A stretch of 64,000 bases of DNA from assembly GCF_014206945.1 (NCBI RefSeq), contig NZ_JACHON010000004.1:1-64000 (forward strand), read 5' to 3'. Origin of the DNA: Gracilibacillus halotolerans. GTDB taxonomy: Bacteria > Bacillota > Bacilli > Bacillales > Amphibacillaceae. The translations under genes were made by a program, and so were the position numbers. The notes under the pieces were generated by a model. The model was not told the DNA's origin and searched no databases. It saw nothing but the letters and a program-made list of their open reading frames with translations. Below are positions 45,219-56,180 of this stretch, one piece after another (the stretch's first letter is position 1; the number at the start of each line of letters is the position of its first letter).

Positions 45219-46150
45219 TAGTCCTTCCCTCCTGAAACACGAATTCTCGGATCAATTAATCCGTAAAGTAAGTCAACAATTAAAATAATTGAAATAAATA
45301 GAACAGAGAATAGCATCGTTGTTCCCATAATAACTGGGTAATCATTCTCATTAATCGAGCGAACAAATTGTTCTCCTAATCCTGGCACCGCAAAAATTTG
45401 CTCAATAACAAGCGTCCCTGTCATTAAGCTAACAGTCATTGGACCAAGAACAGTAATAACAGGAATTAAAGCATTACGCATCGCATGCTTAAACATGATA
45501 CTTGTACTTTTTACCCCTTTTGCACGTGCTAATTCAATATAATCTGAACCCAATACTTCTAACATTTCTGTACGCATAAACCTTGCACAGACTGCCATTG
45601 GGAAAATCATTAGAGCTATGGTTGGGAGTACCGTATAAATCGGACCTTCCCAAAATGATGGTGGGAATATTTGCCATTTGACAGCAAAATAGTATTGAAG
45701 TAAGCCCGCAAAAACAAAAGAAGGAATTGATATACCGATTACCGCCAATATGTTGGATGAATAATCAACCCACGTATTATGTCGAATTGCTGCAATCATC
45801 CCCAATATAATACCTAGAATGGTACCAATAATAAGAGCTTGAGCTCCTAGGTGGGCTGATGGACCAAGTCGATCAAGTATAATGTCTGTTACAGGACGAT
45901 TATTGTACTGAAAAGAGACCCCTAAATCTCCCTGAGCCATATTTACCATATATTTTGCATACTGCACAGGTAGCGGTTCATCCAAACCGTACTTTTCTAA
46001 CAAAATTGCTTCTTGCTCTTCTGTAAGCTTTGCGCCGATACTACTAAACGGAGATCCAGGAAGCAACTTCATTAGAAAAAAGGTCGCAGTAGCAATAATG
46101 ATTAATGTGATTAACATATAGACGATACGACGAAGTATATATTTAGCCAT
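45218..46150 (-). CDS. oppB: Oligopeptide ABC transporter permease OppB
   Basis: The 310-residue protein has six membrane helices: helix 1 after MAKYILRRIVY, the large loop with GLDEPLPVQYAKYMVNMAQGDLG, and the EAA motif ELARAKGVKSTSIMFKHAMRN. AAAGGAGG lies 8 bases before the ATG at 46150; an in-frame GTG at 46159 overlaps that site. The gene follows the oppA-oppB hairpin, so its expression probably depends on read-through. Confidence 0.94.
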   Translation of the reverse strand: MAKYILRRIVYMLITLIIIATATFFLMKLLPGSPFSSIGAKLTEEQEAILLEKYGLDEPLPVQYAKYMVNMAQGDLGVSFQYNNRPVTDIILDRLGPSAHLGAQALIIGTILGIILGMIAAIRHNTWVDYSSNILAVIGISIPSFVFAGLLQYYFAVKWQIFPPSFWEGPIYTVLPTIALMIFPMAVCARFMRTEMLEVLGSDYIELARAKGVKSTSIMFKHAMRNALIPVITVLGPMTVSLMTGTLVIEQIFAVPGLGEQFVRSINENDYPVIMGTTMLFSVLFISIILIVDLLYGLIDPRIRVSGGKD

Positions 46151-46278
46151 TCCTTCCACCTCCTTTAAAAATCTTTGCTTATTCTAATGTTAGTATTGTT
46201 GTATTCACACTGTGTTGATCTTTATCTCTATTTGAATCCTAACTTTTAGGATGTATCTTCAGATTTATAAAATTGTAA

Positions 46279-46319
46279 GAGAGTATAGCAGTATCCAACT
46301 ATTGATAAGCTATACTCTC
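46279..46319 (-). terminator. Intercistronic hairpin between oppA and oppB
   Basis: GAGAGTATAGC (46279-46289) pairs perfectly with GCTATACTCTC (46309-46319). Only a short T-tract follows on minus (TTAC), so it probably acts as a partial terminator and an mRNA 3' stabiliser for oppA. Confidence 0.65.
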
Positions 46320-46343
46320 CATTACACCAATTAAATTGGCATA

Positions 46344-48029
46344 TTATTTTTGGATATCAACATATTTAAAGCTATAATGATTACCAAATGGATTTAAAGA
46401 ATCCATTCCTTTAACATATGGTTTTGCTAATACAGATGTTTTACGTTGCATGATTGGTGCTATTGCAGCATCTTCAAGTGCAATTTTTTCAGCCTCTTGC
46501 ATTGCTTCAAAACGAGCTACCGGATCAAGTGCTAGTTCTGTTTTAGCAGCATTTACAAGATTGTCATACTCTTCATTTGAGTAACCAACATCGTTATTTT
46601 CTCCATCAGTAATCCATAGATCGATAAAGGAAATAGCATCTTTATAGTCAGGTCCCCAACCAGATACTGCAAGCTCATATTCTTGATCTCGCATAATTTC
46701 TAGCTGACGGTTCCACGGCATGTTTTCTGGTTCGATTGTTAGACCTTCAAGTGAAGCTTCGAGTTCTGTTTTCATAAATTCACTAATTTGCTTCGCTACA
46801 TCAGTATCTCCACTTAAGAAACGTAATGTAATTTCGTCAAATCCTAATTCTTCTTTAGCTGTTTCCCAGTATTCTTGTGCTGTTTCTACATCGTAAGCTA
46901 AAACGTCACTACCTGTTTGGAAATCTTCTTCGGTTTCAGGATGTTCTACAAACCCTTCCGGAACGAAGAAATTAACTGGTTCAGAATCATTACCATAAAC
47001 TACATCAATATACGCTTGTTTATTGAATGCTTTTGATAATGCCATTCTAAAGTTGTGGTTTTGCATATATTCCCCAGCAGTAGGAGAATTTTGATTCATT
47101 TTCATCCAAAATACAGATGTTTCAGAAAGAGATTTAAAATCAGGGTGTGTTGCATTTGCATTAACTTGCGAACCTGATAATGTAACTCGATCTAATTCTC
47201 CAACTTCATAGTTAGAAAGAGCTGTATCTGCTTCCTTGATAACTTTTACATTGATGCTATCAAGTGCCACATTTTCAGCATCCCAGTAGTCTTCATTTTT
47301 TGCTAAGTTCCAGCCAGCTTCCGTTTGCCAGCTTTCAAATTTAAAAGGACCATTTGTTAGCATGTTTTCAGGTGCTAAAGCAAAGTCTTCTCCTTGTTCT
47401 TCAACAAATTCTTGGTTTAAAGGCATAAATGTAGGGAAAGCAGCAAATGATTCAAAATATGGAACCGCAACTTCTAATTCCACTACAAATGTATAATCAT
47501 CTGAAGCGCTAACTCCTAATTCTTCAACAGCCATTTCGCCATTATAAATTTCGCTTGCATTTTTCACTACTCCGCTCATAAGAGCATTTGCATAATAAGA
47601 TGCATTATCTGGATTAATTGCACGTTGCCATGCATACACAAAATCTTGAGCTGTTACAGGTTCTCCATTTTCCCAAGTTGCGTCTTCACGTAAATGGAAC
47701 GTGTAAGTTTTACCATCTTCACTTACTTCTGTTTCCTCTTTAATCGCGATACCAGAAACAATTTCACCCTCTGGAGCTACACGATAAAGTCCTTCATAGA
47801 CTGAGTCTATATATTGAAACGATACGTTGTCCTCTGCCATAATCGGATCCATTGTAGGAATGTCTGAAGTAGAAGCAATACGAAGAACTTTTTCTTCTCC
47901 TTCAGTTGTTTCTTGGTTTGCATCTGTGTCAGCATCTGTATTTGTGTCATCGCCATTATCAGAACAAGCGACTAATAATAAAGCAAGCATCATTGCAGAC
48001 AATAATAGTAGCCAATTTCTTCTTTTCAT
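46344..48029 (-). CDS. oppA: Oligopeptide-binding lipoprotein OppA
   Basis: The 561-residue protein has a lipoprotein signal with the lipobox LLVAC (Cys22) after MKRRNWLLLLSAMMLALL, an acidic linker (DNGDDTNTDADTDANQETTEGEE), then the SBP_bac_5 domain (DPIMAEDNVSFQYIDSVYEGL..., DYKDAISFIDLW). It captures peptides outside the membrane and passes them to OppBC. In Bacillus Opp also imports Phr and competence/sporulation peptides. The acidic linker fits a salt-tolerant host. Possible CodY sites lie upstream. Confidence 0.95.
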   Translation of the reverse strand: MKRRNWLLLLSAMMLALLLVACSDNGDDTNTDADTDANQETTEGEEKVLRIASTSDIPTMDPIMAEDNVSFQYIDSVYEGLYRVAPEGEIVSGIAIKEETEVSEDGKTYTFHLREDATWENGEPVTAQDFVYAWQRAINPDNASYYANALMSGVVKNASEIYNGEMAVEELGVSASDDYTFVVELEVAVPYFESFAAFPTFMPLNQEFVEEQGEDFALAPENMLTNGPFKFESWQTEAGWNLAKNEDYWDAENVALDSINVKVIKEADTALSNYEVGELDRVTLSGSQVNANATHPDFKSLSETSVFWMKMNQNSPTAGEYMQNHNFRMALSKAFNKQAYIDVVYGNDSEPVNFFVPEGFVEHPETEEDFQTGSDVLAYDVETAQEYWETAKEELGFDEITLRFLSGDTDVAKQISEFMKTELEASLEGLTIEPENMPWNRQLEIMRDQEYELAVSGWGPDYKDAISFIDLWITDGENNDVGYSNEEYDNLVNAAKTELALDPVARFEAMQEAEKIALEDAAIAPIMQRKTSVLAKPYVKGMDSLNPFGNHYSFKYVDIQK

Positions 48030-48111
48030 TTCTGCATACCCTCCTGTGTTTTTTGTTAGTTAGAAAAATGCACAATTGTAATTATACCTGTTTTTCATCA
48101 AATTGAAAGTA

Positions 48112-48126
48112 AAATTTCTGAATATT
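48112..48126 (-). promoter_or_regulatory. Candidate CodY box 1 upstream of oppA
   Basis: AAATTTCTGAATATT matches AATTTTCwGAAAATT at 13 of 15 positions, 83 bp from the oppA start. Confidence 0.45.
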
Positions 48127-48211
48127 TAATGAAAATAGGTCATATATACTCAAAATCAATGGAAAAATGACCTTTTAGTTCCATTTGCTTCTGATTTCTT
48201 TAAATATTTCA

Positions 48212-48226
48212 AATTTTCAGATAGTT
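48212..48226 (-). promoter_or_regulatory. Candidate CodY box 2 upstream of oppA
   Basis: AATTTTCAGATAGTT matches the CodY consensus at 13 of 15 positions, including the central TTCAGA. Confidence 0.5.
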
Positions 48227-48274
48227 TTGAGTATTTGTACTGTTCCTAATATTACTTTTATTCATATTTTTAGA

Positions 48275-48289
48275 AATTTTCTAATAATT
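48275..48289 (-). promoter_or_regulatory. Candidate CodY box 3 upstream of oppA
   Basis: AATTTTCTAATAATT matches at 13 of 15 positions, but it misses the central G, so it is the weakest of the three. Confidence 0.35.
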
Positions 48290-48350
48290 GATATTTGCTT
48301 GTGAATTCTCCATAATGGTTAGTATCTAAAATGGAAAGTGTGGGTATAAA

Positions 48351-48704
48351 GTGAATAAATATCGTCGCTATCTTCATATCTTTGTTATACATCTTATAGT
48401 TTGCGCGACTTTTGTCTTTTTATTAAATAATGGTTGGTCATTTGTTACATTTATCGACATCTTGTTTCTTATTTCCGCAGGCTATTTATCAATTGGACTA
48501 CTTCTGTATGTTGTATCGAAGGAATTCTTTGATTTAACATCGAGAAGCTTTCATAAAGTGTTCCATCGGAAAGACCGTTTAAATGATGAATATCAACCTC
48601 CTTCTAAAAAAGTAAATAGCCGAACAATTACTTTTTTTATTTTTGAAGGGCTAGGGTTGTTTCTTTTGATGCTTATCTGTCTCTTTATCTATTACCTTTT
48701 GTAA
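48351..48704 (+). CDS. DUF3899 membrane protein
   Basis: The 117-residue protein has two N-terminal membrane helices (about 8-27 and 31-55), a charged cytoplasmic segment (VFHRKDRLNDEYQPPSKK) and a third helix (about 92-116). This layout and the DLTSRSFHKVF segment fit the DUF3899 family of Bacillaceae. It starts at a GTG, with a weak site (AAAGTGTGGG). Function is unknown; it lies divergent from oppA and upstream of trpS. Confidence 0.7.
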   Translation: MNKYRRYLHIFVIHLIVCATFVFLLNNGWSFVTFIDILFLISAGYLSIGLLLYVVSKEFFDLTSRSFHKVFHRKDRLNDEYQPPSKKVNSRTITFFIFEGLGLFLLMLICLFIYYLL

Positions 48705-48789
48705 TAAATTTGAAACTTTTTGTTACTTGATACGTTGTTAGCCTATCTCTTTTTCTTATACGACGGAAGTAGTATAATTGGATTATTAA

Positions 48790-49839
<1,050 letters not shown>

Positions 49840-49858
49840 AAAATTGCTTTACAAAGCA

Positions 49859-49892
49859 GAAAACCGAGCCAATATATAATTGGTTCGGTTTT
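49859..49892. terminator. Bidirectional terminator between trpS and yjbA
   Basis: AAAACCGAGCCAAT pairs with ATTGGTTCGGTTTT (one G-U pair) around ATATATA-type loop bases, with A- and T-tracts on both sides. Confidence 0.85.
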
Positions 49893-49925
49893 TCATGTGA
49901 GTAGGAGAGTCTCACTACTGCATCT

Positions 49926-50699
49926 TTATCGTTTCAAATCTTTAGATTGATATGTGGTTGGTTTCTGATCTTCTTGTTCTATCTCCCATAAATGCTCATA
50001 ATATGTTTGGCCTTTAATAAGCTGTCGGCAAAAACGTTCATGCTTTTCGCTCCAGCCACGAATTAATTCATTATACAAATAGCGATATGCGGTATCAAAA
50101 TCTAATGTTTTATGATAGTGATACTTTTCAGGACACCACTCTGTAAGCCAATATCTTATTTCTTCTTCATTTTTATTCATTTCCAATTGGTCTATCGCAA
50201 TCATTAAAACTTGCTTCAATTGTCTTTCTCTTCTTGTAAGTCCTAGCATATATTCCGGCGGTAAAGATAAAATATGATACTCCTTCTCCTCTTTTGAAGG
50301 AATTTCGTATGTATCTGGTTGCCTCTTTTCAATGAGTTCTAACACTAATCTTTCTTGTCTAGGAATCAATCTGCTTTTTCTCAACGGAATATGATAACCC
50401 ATCGTATCAAATGCAAGAATGGATTCACCATCTGTTAGGATAGCAGCATAGTCTAACTTCTTTCTTTCTTGATTTTTTCTCACATATGCTTTTTGATAAA
50501 TTTTTTGCATGATTTTTTCTGGAATATCTTGAAGGTCATTTTCAATGTATTGGTACGTTTTCTTATCGACATATAATATAGGTGCCTGATCTAATATTTC
50601 AATACGGTCGCTTTTTCTCCATTCATGGAAATGACAAACATTATATCCGTTCTCTTCGCCTTCAAACCAACTTACCCAAACATCATGTAAGTACAGCAT
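49926..50699 (-). CDS. yjbA: UPF0736 protein YjbA
   Basis: The 257-residue protein matches UPF0736 (B. subtilis YjbA): [29 protein letters not shown] at the start, then [15 protein letters not shown] and [36 protein letters not shown]. Function is unknown; in B. subtilis the gene is expressed during sporulation. It is next to trpS in both genomes. The ATG at 50699 has GAGGGGT upstream; the longer frame is not supported. Confidence 0.9.
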   Translation of the reverse strand: MLYLHDVWVSWFEGEENGYNVCHFHEWRKSDRIEILDQAPILYVDKKTYQYIENDLQDIPEKIMQKIYQKAYVRKNQERKKLDYAAILTDGESILAFDTMGYHIPLRKSRLIPRQERLVLELIEKRQPDTYEIPSKEEKEYHILSLPPEYMLGLTRRERQLKQVLMIAIDQLEMNKNEEEIRYWLTEWCPEKYHYHKTLDFDTAYRYLYNELIRGWSEKHERFCRQLIKGQTYYEHLWEIEQEDQKPTTYQSKDLKR

Positions 50700-50867
50700 G
50701 TATGCACCCCTCACTTCTTCGACTCGTTTGTATCCAACAGTATCACCAAATATAAACTATTTATTCGATAGGTCAGCGAATTTCCTAAAGAAATATTTCA
50801 TCTCATTTTGTTGTATTGGTTAGTGTTGTTACGATTCCTGACGAGAGAAGAACAAAGCGTTTTTCCA

Positions 50868-51080
50868 TTAACGACTTAAGTAACGGGATAATTTTTGCAT
50901 CGAAATAGACATCATAATAATACCAACGATAAGGAAATAGCATTCAATTTTATTTCGTACAAACAAAACATAATCAATAAAATCTAAACCTGCAGGAATA
51001 AAATTTAAATATAATATGATGGAGATTCCACCAGAAATGGATAAACCAAAGCCAACAAGAAAGAAAAATGCATATATCAT
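50868..51080 (-). CDS. Small membrane protein of unknown function
   Basis: I place the start at the ATG at 51080 with GTAGGTGATG upstream. The 70-residue product has two membrane helices (about 4-24 and 43-63) separated by LNFIPAGLDFIDYVLFVRNKIE and a basic C-terminus (KLSRYLSR). I do not recognise a family. It lies downstream of the fabF terminator, so it should have its own promoter. Confidence 0.55.
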   Translation of the reverse strand: MIYAFFFLVGFGLSISGGISIILYLNFIPAGLDFIDYVLFVRNKIECYFLIVGIIMMSISMQKLSRYLSR

Positions 51081-51316
51081 CTCATCACCTACTTGCATTT
51101 TCTATCTGTCTCTTCGTGAGGTAGTTGTTTGAAGTATATGTACAAGCTAGCGTATTAGAACTTATCTTTAGAATTCGAAAAATATTAAATTTAATAGAGA
51201 CAAATTCAATCAAATTTTGATACTTGCTTAACTTAGAAACAAAAAAAGACTTCTCCAAGTTGGAGAGGTCATAGAGTTTGATGTATGTATTAATCTTTTC
51301 ATGTCTAGGAACAAAA

Positions 51317-51350
51317 AATCTGTCCATCGTTAACGAACAATGGACAGATT
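51317..51350 (-). terminator. Terminator of fabH-fabF
   Basis: AATCTGTCCAT (51317-51327) pairs with ATGGACAGATT (51340-51350), with TTTTGTT following on minus. Confidence 0.88.
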
Positions 51351-51353
51351 CGA

Positions 51354-52595
51354 TTATTTTTCCCATTTTTTAAATGCTAGAGCAACATTATGCCCACCGA
51401 AACCTAAAGAATTACTTAATGTTACATTCACTTTTCTTTCTTTCGCTTCATTCGGAACATAATTTAAGTCACATGCTGGATCTGGTGTTTCATAATTAAT
51501 GGTTGGCGGCACAATTTGGTCTTCGATAGCCTTGATACACGCAACGGCTTCCACTGCACCAGCTGCTCCAAGTAAATGACCTGTCATTGACTTAGTAGAA
51601 GAAACATCTAATTGATACGCATGATCCTTAAAAACAGTTTTTATTGCTTCTGTTTCTGTTGCATCATTTAATTCTGTACTTGTACCATGCGCATTAATAT
51701 AATCAACATCTTCTGGTTGTAGACCTGCATCTTCTATGGATTGTTGAATTGCTCGAACAGCACCTTCACCACCTGGTGCCGGTGAAGTAATATGATAAGC
51801 ATCCGCAGACGCACCGTATCCAACAATTTCCGCATAGATGTGCGCGCCACGTTTTTCTGCTGACTCTAAAGATTCTAATATTAGAATTCCAGCACCTTCA
51901 CCCATGACAAACCCATCTCTATTTAAATCAAATGGACGACTCGCTGTATTCGGATCATCATTAAACGATAGTGCCTTCGCTGTTGAGAAACCTGCGAATG
52001 CCATTGGTGTAAGTGGTGCTTCAGCTCCTCCGGTAATCATAACGTCTGCATCACCGCGTTCAATTACTTTATAAGCATCACCAATCGAATTAGCACCAGA
52101 TGCACAAGCTGTAACGGAGCAGTTATTAATACCCTTTGCTCCAAATTGAATCGATACTTGCCCTGACGCCATGTCTGCTATCAACATCGGAACGAAAAAC
52201 GGACTGACTCGACGATATCCTTTGTCCATAAATCGTCTAAATTGTTCATCATAAGTTGCCATACCGCCAATTCCAGAGCCAATCCAAACACCTACACGAT
52301 CAGCAATTTCATCGGTTATCGTTAACTTTGCATCCTCTAATGCCATTTTAGAAGCCGCAACGGCATATTGTGTAAATAAATCCATTCTTTTCGAATCTTT
52401 TTTATCCATATATAAGGTTGGATCGAAATCCTTCACCTCTCCTGCTACTTTTGCAGGAAAGTCATCCTTATCTACTTTTGTAATAAAATCAATACCAGAC
52501 TTACCGCTTTTTAAGTTTCCCCAAAATTCGTCTACAGTGTTTCCTAGAGGTGTTATCGTGCCTAGGCCTGTAATGACTACTCTATTTTTTGTCAT
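51354..52595 (-). CDS. fabF: 3-oxoacyl-ACP synthase II (FabF)
   Basis: The 413-residue condensing enzyme has the nucleophile Cys164 in [16 protein letters not shown] and the two active-site histidines in INAHGTST and [14 protein letters not shown]. It elongates acyl-ACP with malonyl-ACP and controls temperature-dependent unsaturation or chain length in many bacteria. It starts 25 bp downstream of fabH, forming the same fabH-fabF operon as in B. subtilis (fabHA-fabF), and is followed by a terminator. Confidence 0.96.
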   Translation of the reverse strand: MTKNRVVITGLGTITPLGNTVDEFWGNLKSGKSGIDFITKVDKDDFPAKVAGEVKDFDPTLYMDKKDSKRMDLFTQYAVAASKMALEDAKLTITDEIADRVGVWIGSGIGGMATYDEQFRRFMDKGYRRVSPFFVPMLIADMASGQVSIQFGAKGINNCSVTACASGANSIGDAYKVIERGDADVMITGGAEAPLTPMAFAGFSTAKALSFNDDPNTASRPFDLNRDGFVMGEGAGILILESLESAEKRGAHIYAEIVGYGASADAYHITSPAPGGEGAVRAIQQSIEDAGLQPEDVDYINAHGTSTELNDATETEAIKTVFKDHAYQLDVSSTKSMTGHLLGAAGAVEAVACIKAIEDQIVPPTINYETPDPACDLNYVPNEAKERKVNVTLSNSLGFGGHNVALAFKKWEK

Positions 52596-52620
52596 TATAA
52601 ACTTTCCTCCTTCATTGATT

Positions 52621-53559
52621 TTATCTACCCCATTTTAAAGCAACTGCTCCCCAAGTGAGTCCTCCACCGAAACCAACTAGCACAATTAAATCGCCTGTAT
52701 CTATTTTACCTTGTTCAACAGCCTCTGACAAAGCGATTGGTATAGATGCTGCGGAAGTATTCCCATATTTATTTACATTGACGGCCATTCTATCAACATC
52801 AATACCTAGACGTTCTCTTGCGGCTTCCATAATTCGAATATTAGCTTGATGTGGGATTAAGTAATCAACATCCTCTTTAGAATAACCAGCTTTTTCAACT
52901 ACTTGCACAGAAGATTCAGGCATTTGTCTTACAGCAAACTTAAATACCTCACGTCCATTCATAGCAATAGCTTTATTTCTTTCCTCCAGATGCTTTCCAC
53001 CATTACCGTCAGCGCCAAGTTCAAATGATAAAATACCATATTCTTCATTTACAGGCCCCATTACGACTGCACCTGCTCCATCACCAAAAAGAACACATGT
53101 GTTTCGATCTTCCCAATCTGTTATTTTCGACAGCTTTTCAGCACCAATAACAAGTACGTTTGTGTAGGCTCCTGATTCAATAAATTGTTTCGCTGTTATC
53201 ATGCCGTACATAAAACCTGAACATGCTGCACTTACATCCATAGCAGCAGCTTTTGTAGCACCTAGTTTTTCCTGCAAGATGCAAGAAACGCTTGGAAAAG
53301 ATTTGTCCGGTGTTACAGTAGCTACTAAAATCAGGTCGATATCTTGTGCTTCTACATTAGCTTTTTTTAATGCGTCTTTTGATGCTTCGAATGCCATATC
53401 AGATGTATTTTGTAGATCGCTAGCGATACGTCGCTCTTCTATCCCTGTTCTCGTTCGAATCCATTCATCACTTGTATCTACTATTTTTTCAAGGTCCTTA
53501 TTCGTTACAATTTTCTCTGGAACATAATGACCTGCACCTAAAACTCCAGCTTTCATCAT
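52621..53559 (-). CDS. fabH: 3-oxoacyl-ACP synthase III (FabH)
   Basis: The 312-residue protein has the Cys-His-Asn triad: Cys113 in [10 protein letters not shown], His in [10 protein letters not shown] and Asn in [10 protein letters not shown]. It starts branched-chain or straight-chain fatty-acid synthesis by joining acyl-CoA with malonyl-ACP. AAGGATGAC precedes two ATGs in a row (53559 and 53556), so the true start is ambiguous by one codon. A FapR-type operator lies about 40 bp upstream. Confidence 0.95.
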   Translation of the reverse strand: MMKAGVLGAGHYVPEKIVTNKDLEKIVDTSDEWIRTRTGIEERRIASDLQNTSDMAFEASKDALKKANVEAQDIDLILVATVTPDKSFPSVSCILQEKLGATKAAAMDVSAACSGFMYGMITAKQFIESGAYTNVLVIGAEKLSKITDWEDRNTCVLFGDGAGAVVMGPVNEEYGILSFELGADGNGGKHLEERNKAIAMNGREVFKFAVRQMPESSVQVVEKAGYSKEDVDYLIPHQANIRIMEAARERLGIDVDRMAVNVNKYGNTSAASIPIALSEAVEQGKIDTGDLIVLVGFGGGLTWGAVALKWGR

Positions 53560-53596
53560 GTCATCCTTCCTCTCAAGGAGTTATTATTATCTATTA

Positions 53597-53614
53597 TTAA
53601 TACTTGGTACTAAT
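53597..53614 (-). promoter_or_regulatory. FapR-like operator of fabH-fabF
   Basis: TTAATACTTGGTACTAAT reads on minus as ATTAGTACCAAGTATTAA, close to the FapR palindrome and similar to the site at fabI. Confidence 0.65.
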
Positions 53615-53660
53615 TTTAGAATAAAAAAAATATAAATTCAAGTAATCTTTTCTTTTCCAT

Positions 53661-54641
53661 TTAATTTTTAGTCATTAGTTGATGTGGCAATAGCCCGTCT
53701 TTCTCATATATATCAATATATCTATTTATTTCGTTAATAAACCAATTCGGAACATTGGGGCTAAATTCTCCCATTGTAATGACGTCTTCTTCAAAACCAA
53801 ATGTATATACTCCTCCAGTTAGCTCACCTTTAATTAATTGTTCGATTGCATGGGCATATAATTTATCGACATGCTGGACTGTGCTGGTAAGAACCATGTT
53901 TCCACCAATTGAGTGTTGATCATTTACGTAGCCAATGGACTGAATCCGATCCATTTTTGCTAACTCTATGATTGGAATACTGTATGAATCTCCTGCTGGA
54001 TAAATAACATCCACATTGTTCCTTTTCATTTCCTCATAATATTGTAGCGCCATCTCTGTTTGTTCCCAATCATGTACATAGTAAATCGTCACATTTGCTT
54101 GCTCATTTTGAAAATAGACACCTTCGTAGAAACCTTCTATTTCTGGTTGCCAGTCATATGCTGCAATAACTCCAATATTCCCCGAATTCGTCATCTTTCC
54201 TGCAACCATCCCAGCAAAGAAACCCATAGATAATGAATTGAAATTTAAACTTGTTAAGTTTTTCCCCTTATAACCGCCGTTTACATATAAAAAGTGTATA
54301 TGTGGATATTGGTCTTTTAACTTATCAAAATACTTGCCATAATTACTACTATGTCCAATAATGAGTGAAATTCCCTGACTATCGAATTCCGCCACTACTT
54401 GATTTACTTGCTGCTCGGTACGCACCTCTTCCCGATAATAAACATCCGCTTGAATTTCGTCTTTTATTTCCATCAATCCCCGATATCCTTTACTCCCCCA
54501 AGTTTGATCATGGATAGAGGATTCAATGAGCATGCCAATTTTATCGAATTTATTTTCCGAATTAAGTGCTGTGCAACCAGACAAAAATAGGACAGAAATA
54601 AGAAAAAAAATTCCGAAATGATGGCAACCTCGTTTCACCAA
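53661..54641 (-). CDS. med: Med-like lipoprotein, positive regulator of comK
   Basis: The product of about 326 residues has a lipoprotein signal (HHFGIFFLISVLFLSGC, lipobox LSGC) and the PnrA/BMP-type binding fold (KIGMLIESSIHDQTWGSKGYRGLMEIKDEI, DVIYPAGDSYSIPIIELAK). It matches Med, which lies upstream of fabHA in B. subtilis and raises ComK levels. BMP-like proteins bind nucleosides or related ligands; whether Med does is open. The start is uncertain: GTG 54650, TTG 54641 or GTG 54638; I chose the TTG eight bases after AAGGGG. Confidence 0.85.
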   Translation of the reverse strand: MVKRGCHHFGIFFLISVLFLSGCTALNSENKFDKIGMLIESSIHDQTWGSKGYRGLMEIKDEIQADVYYREEVRTEQQVNQVVAEFDSQGISLIIGHSSNYGKYFDKLKDQYPHIHFLYVNGGYKGKNLTSLNFNSLSMGFFAGMVAGKMTNSGNIGVIAAYDWQPEIEGFYEGVYFQNEQANVTIYYVHDWEQTEMALQYYEEMKRNNVDVIYPAGDSYSIPIIELAKMDRIQSIGYVNDQHSIGGNMVLTSTVQHVDKLYAHAIEQLIKGELTGGVYTFGFEEDVITMGEFSPNVPNWFINEINRYIDIYEKDGLLPHQLMTKN

Positions 54642-54864
54642 GCCATACACCCCTTGATTAGTGGTAACTGTAGTAAAAAATCAGTTGTATATCTTTAGTA
54701 CTATTTTACCGTTAAGCGTCTACATAGTAAACATGTAATTGATTACAATTCGGTTACAAGATAGTAAATAAATATTTATTTTCTAATGCTTTTTTGTTAA
54801 ACTATAGAAAGATTACATATTTGGTGTACAATATAATTGAGTGGATTACATAAGAGGTGAAATC

Positions 54865-55044
54865 ATGAGATATTTAGCAATAGTAGTTTGGGCAGTTCTA
54901 ATTTCTTTTGTTGTATCCTATGTATTATCGAGCATGGGAAATACTGAATTCTCCCTACCTGGTACATTCGCTTTAGCAGCTATCTTCAGTATTGCAGCAA
55001 TTTTGCTAGGAGATGTCATTCTAAAGGAAGAAAAAAGCGAATAA
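54865..55044 (+). CDS. yjzD: DUF2929 membrane protein, YjzD-like
   Basis: The 59-residue protein has two membrane helices (about 2-20 and 29-50) and a charged end KEEKSE. The layout MRYLAIVVWAVLISFVVSYVLSSM and a second helix ending GDVILKEE match DUF2929 proteins such as B. subtilis YjzD. Function is unknown. AAGAGGTGA precedes the ATG at 54865. It is divergent from med and ends before a terminator. Confidence 0.75.
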   Translation: MRYLAIVVWAVLISFVVSYVLSSMGNTEFSLPGTFALAAIFSIAAILLGDVILKEEKSE

Positions 55045-55066
55045 TGATTGATTGTTTTACTATCAA

Positions 55067-55098
55067 TTCAGACACCCTTGTCATTGCGACAAGGGGTC
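55067..55098 (+). terminator. Terminator of yjzD-like gene
   Basis: GACACCCTTGTC pairs with GACAAGGGGTC (one mismatch) and is followed by TTATTTTTC. Confidence 0.75.
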
Positions 55099-55240
55099 TT
55101 ATTTTTCGTAAAGACTTCTCTTAATGTTATTAAAAAACGTTTTACAGCATAGGCTGAATTAGAATGTATGCGGCATAATTGGACAAGCGAGTTCGTACAT
55201 AATAAAGATGCATACAATAATTTAACGGGGGATTTATAGT

Positions 55241-56059
55241 ATGGAAGATTTGTGGCTGTTACTTAAGTACTTATTTTTAGGTCTACTTCAAGGTTTTACG
55301 GAACCTATTCCAATTTCGTCAAGTGGACATCTAGTACTTGTACAAGACTTATTTAATGTAGGTATAGCAGGTAATTTATCCTTTGAAGTTTTAGTGAATT
55401 TCGGCTCGTTACTTGCTGTATTAACGGTATATCGTAAGGATATTATACTAATCGCTAAAAATACGATAGGCTACGTAGTAAAAAAAGACCCAGCATTACG
55501 GGACGATTTCATGTTTGTTGTCTATCTTGTTATTGCAACTGTCCCTGCTGGTGTAATTGGTGTACTATTTGATGATCATATAGCTAGTATATTCGGAGAA
55601 ACAGCTAAAAATGTGGGGATTACTTTATTGCTTACCGGAATTGCTTTATGGATTATCCGTAATCTTAGAGGATCACGTGGTGACCGTGCATTAACGTGGA
55701 AAGATGCAGTCATTATCGGACTTGCACAGGCTGTTGCACTTATTCCAGGAATTAGTCGCTCTGGTGCAACCATTGTAGCAGCTATGTTATTAGGCATGAA
55801 ACAAGAAACAGCATTACGCTTTTCCTTCCTAATGTTTATACCAGTTAGTGCTGGAACTATGGTATTGTCTGTTGGAGACCTAGTAAATGACCCACAAATG
55901 AACACCTTATGGATTCCATATGCTATCGCATTCCTTGCATCTATCGTTGCTACGTATTACTCCTTGCGCTGGTTCATGAACATTATGGCGAAAGGAAATT
56001 TAAAGTATTTTGCTTTTTATTGCTTTATCGTCGGTTTGCTCGCGTTTTTATTCTTCTAG
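55241..56059 (+). CDS. uppP: Undecaprenyl-diphosphatase UppP (BacA family)
   Basis: The 272-residue protein has eight or so membrane helices and both BacA signatures: Q17-x3-E21 with PISSSGH (His30), and PGISRSGAT at 169-177 (Arg173). It removes one phosphate from undecaprenyl pyrophosphate, recycling the cell-wall lipid carrier and giving bacitracin resistance. The first motif is [14 protein letters not shown] rather than EGLTEFLPISSTGH, a known (E/Q)xxxE variation. GGGGGAT is the binding site. It converges on the yitW-like gene. Confidence 0.93.
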   Translation: MEDLWLLLKYLFLGLLQGFTEPIPISSSGHLVLVQDLFNVGIAGNLSFEVLVNFGSLLAVLTVYRKDIILIAKNTIGYVVKKDPALRDDFMFVVYLVIATVPAGVIGVLFDDHIASIFGETAKNVGITLLLTGIALWIIRNLRGSRGDRALTWKDAVIIGLAQAVALIPGISRSGATIVAAMLLGMKQETALRFSFLMFIPVSAGTMVLSVGDLVNDPQMNTLWIPYAIAFLASIVATYYSLRWFMNIMAKGNLKYFAFYCFIVGLLAFLFF

Positions 56060-56120
56060 AACGAAGTTTAGAAAAGCGCAAGCGCCTTGTTCAATCAGAA
56101 TTTTAAGCTCCCTTATCTTA

Positions 56121-56167
56121 AAAAAGCTGTCAAGCGTCCGTATCATACAGACTCTTGACAGCTTTTT
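56121..56167. terminator. Bidirectional terminator between uppP and yitW
   Basis: AAAAAGCTGTCAAG (56121-56134) pairs with CTTGACAGCTTTTT (56154-56167). Confidence 0.9.
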
Positions 56168-56180
56168 ATTACCAATTGAA

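Larger units (their letters stand above)
48030..48350. other. Divergent regulatory region, oppA and DUF3899 gene
   Basis: This is about 320 bp of very AT-rich DNA with no gene. It contains three near-consensus CodY boxes listed separately. It must contain promoters for oppA (minus) and the DUF3899 gene (plus), but the richness in A/T makes -10 calls unreliable. Confidence 0.5.

Noticed and set aside
51085-51366. 93-codon minus-strand open frame after fabF
   Set aside because: It covers the fabF terminator and overlaps the fabF stop, with unnatural composition; not a gene.
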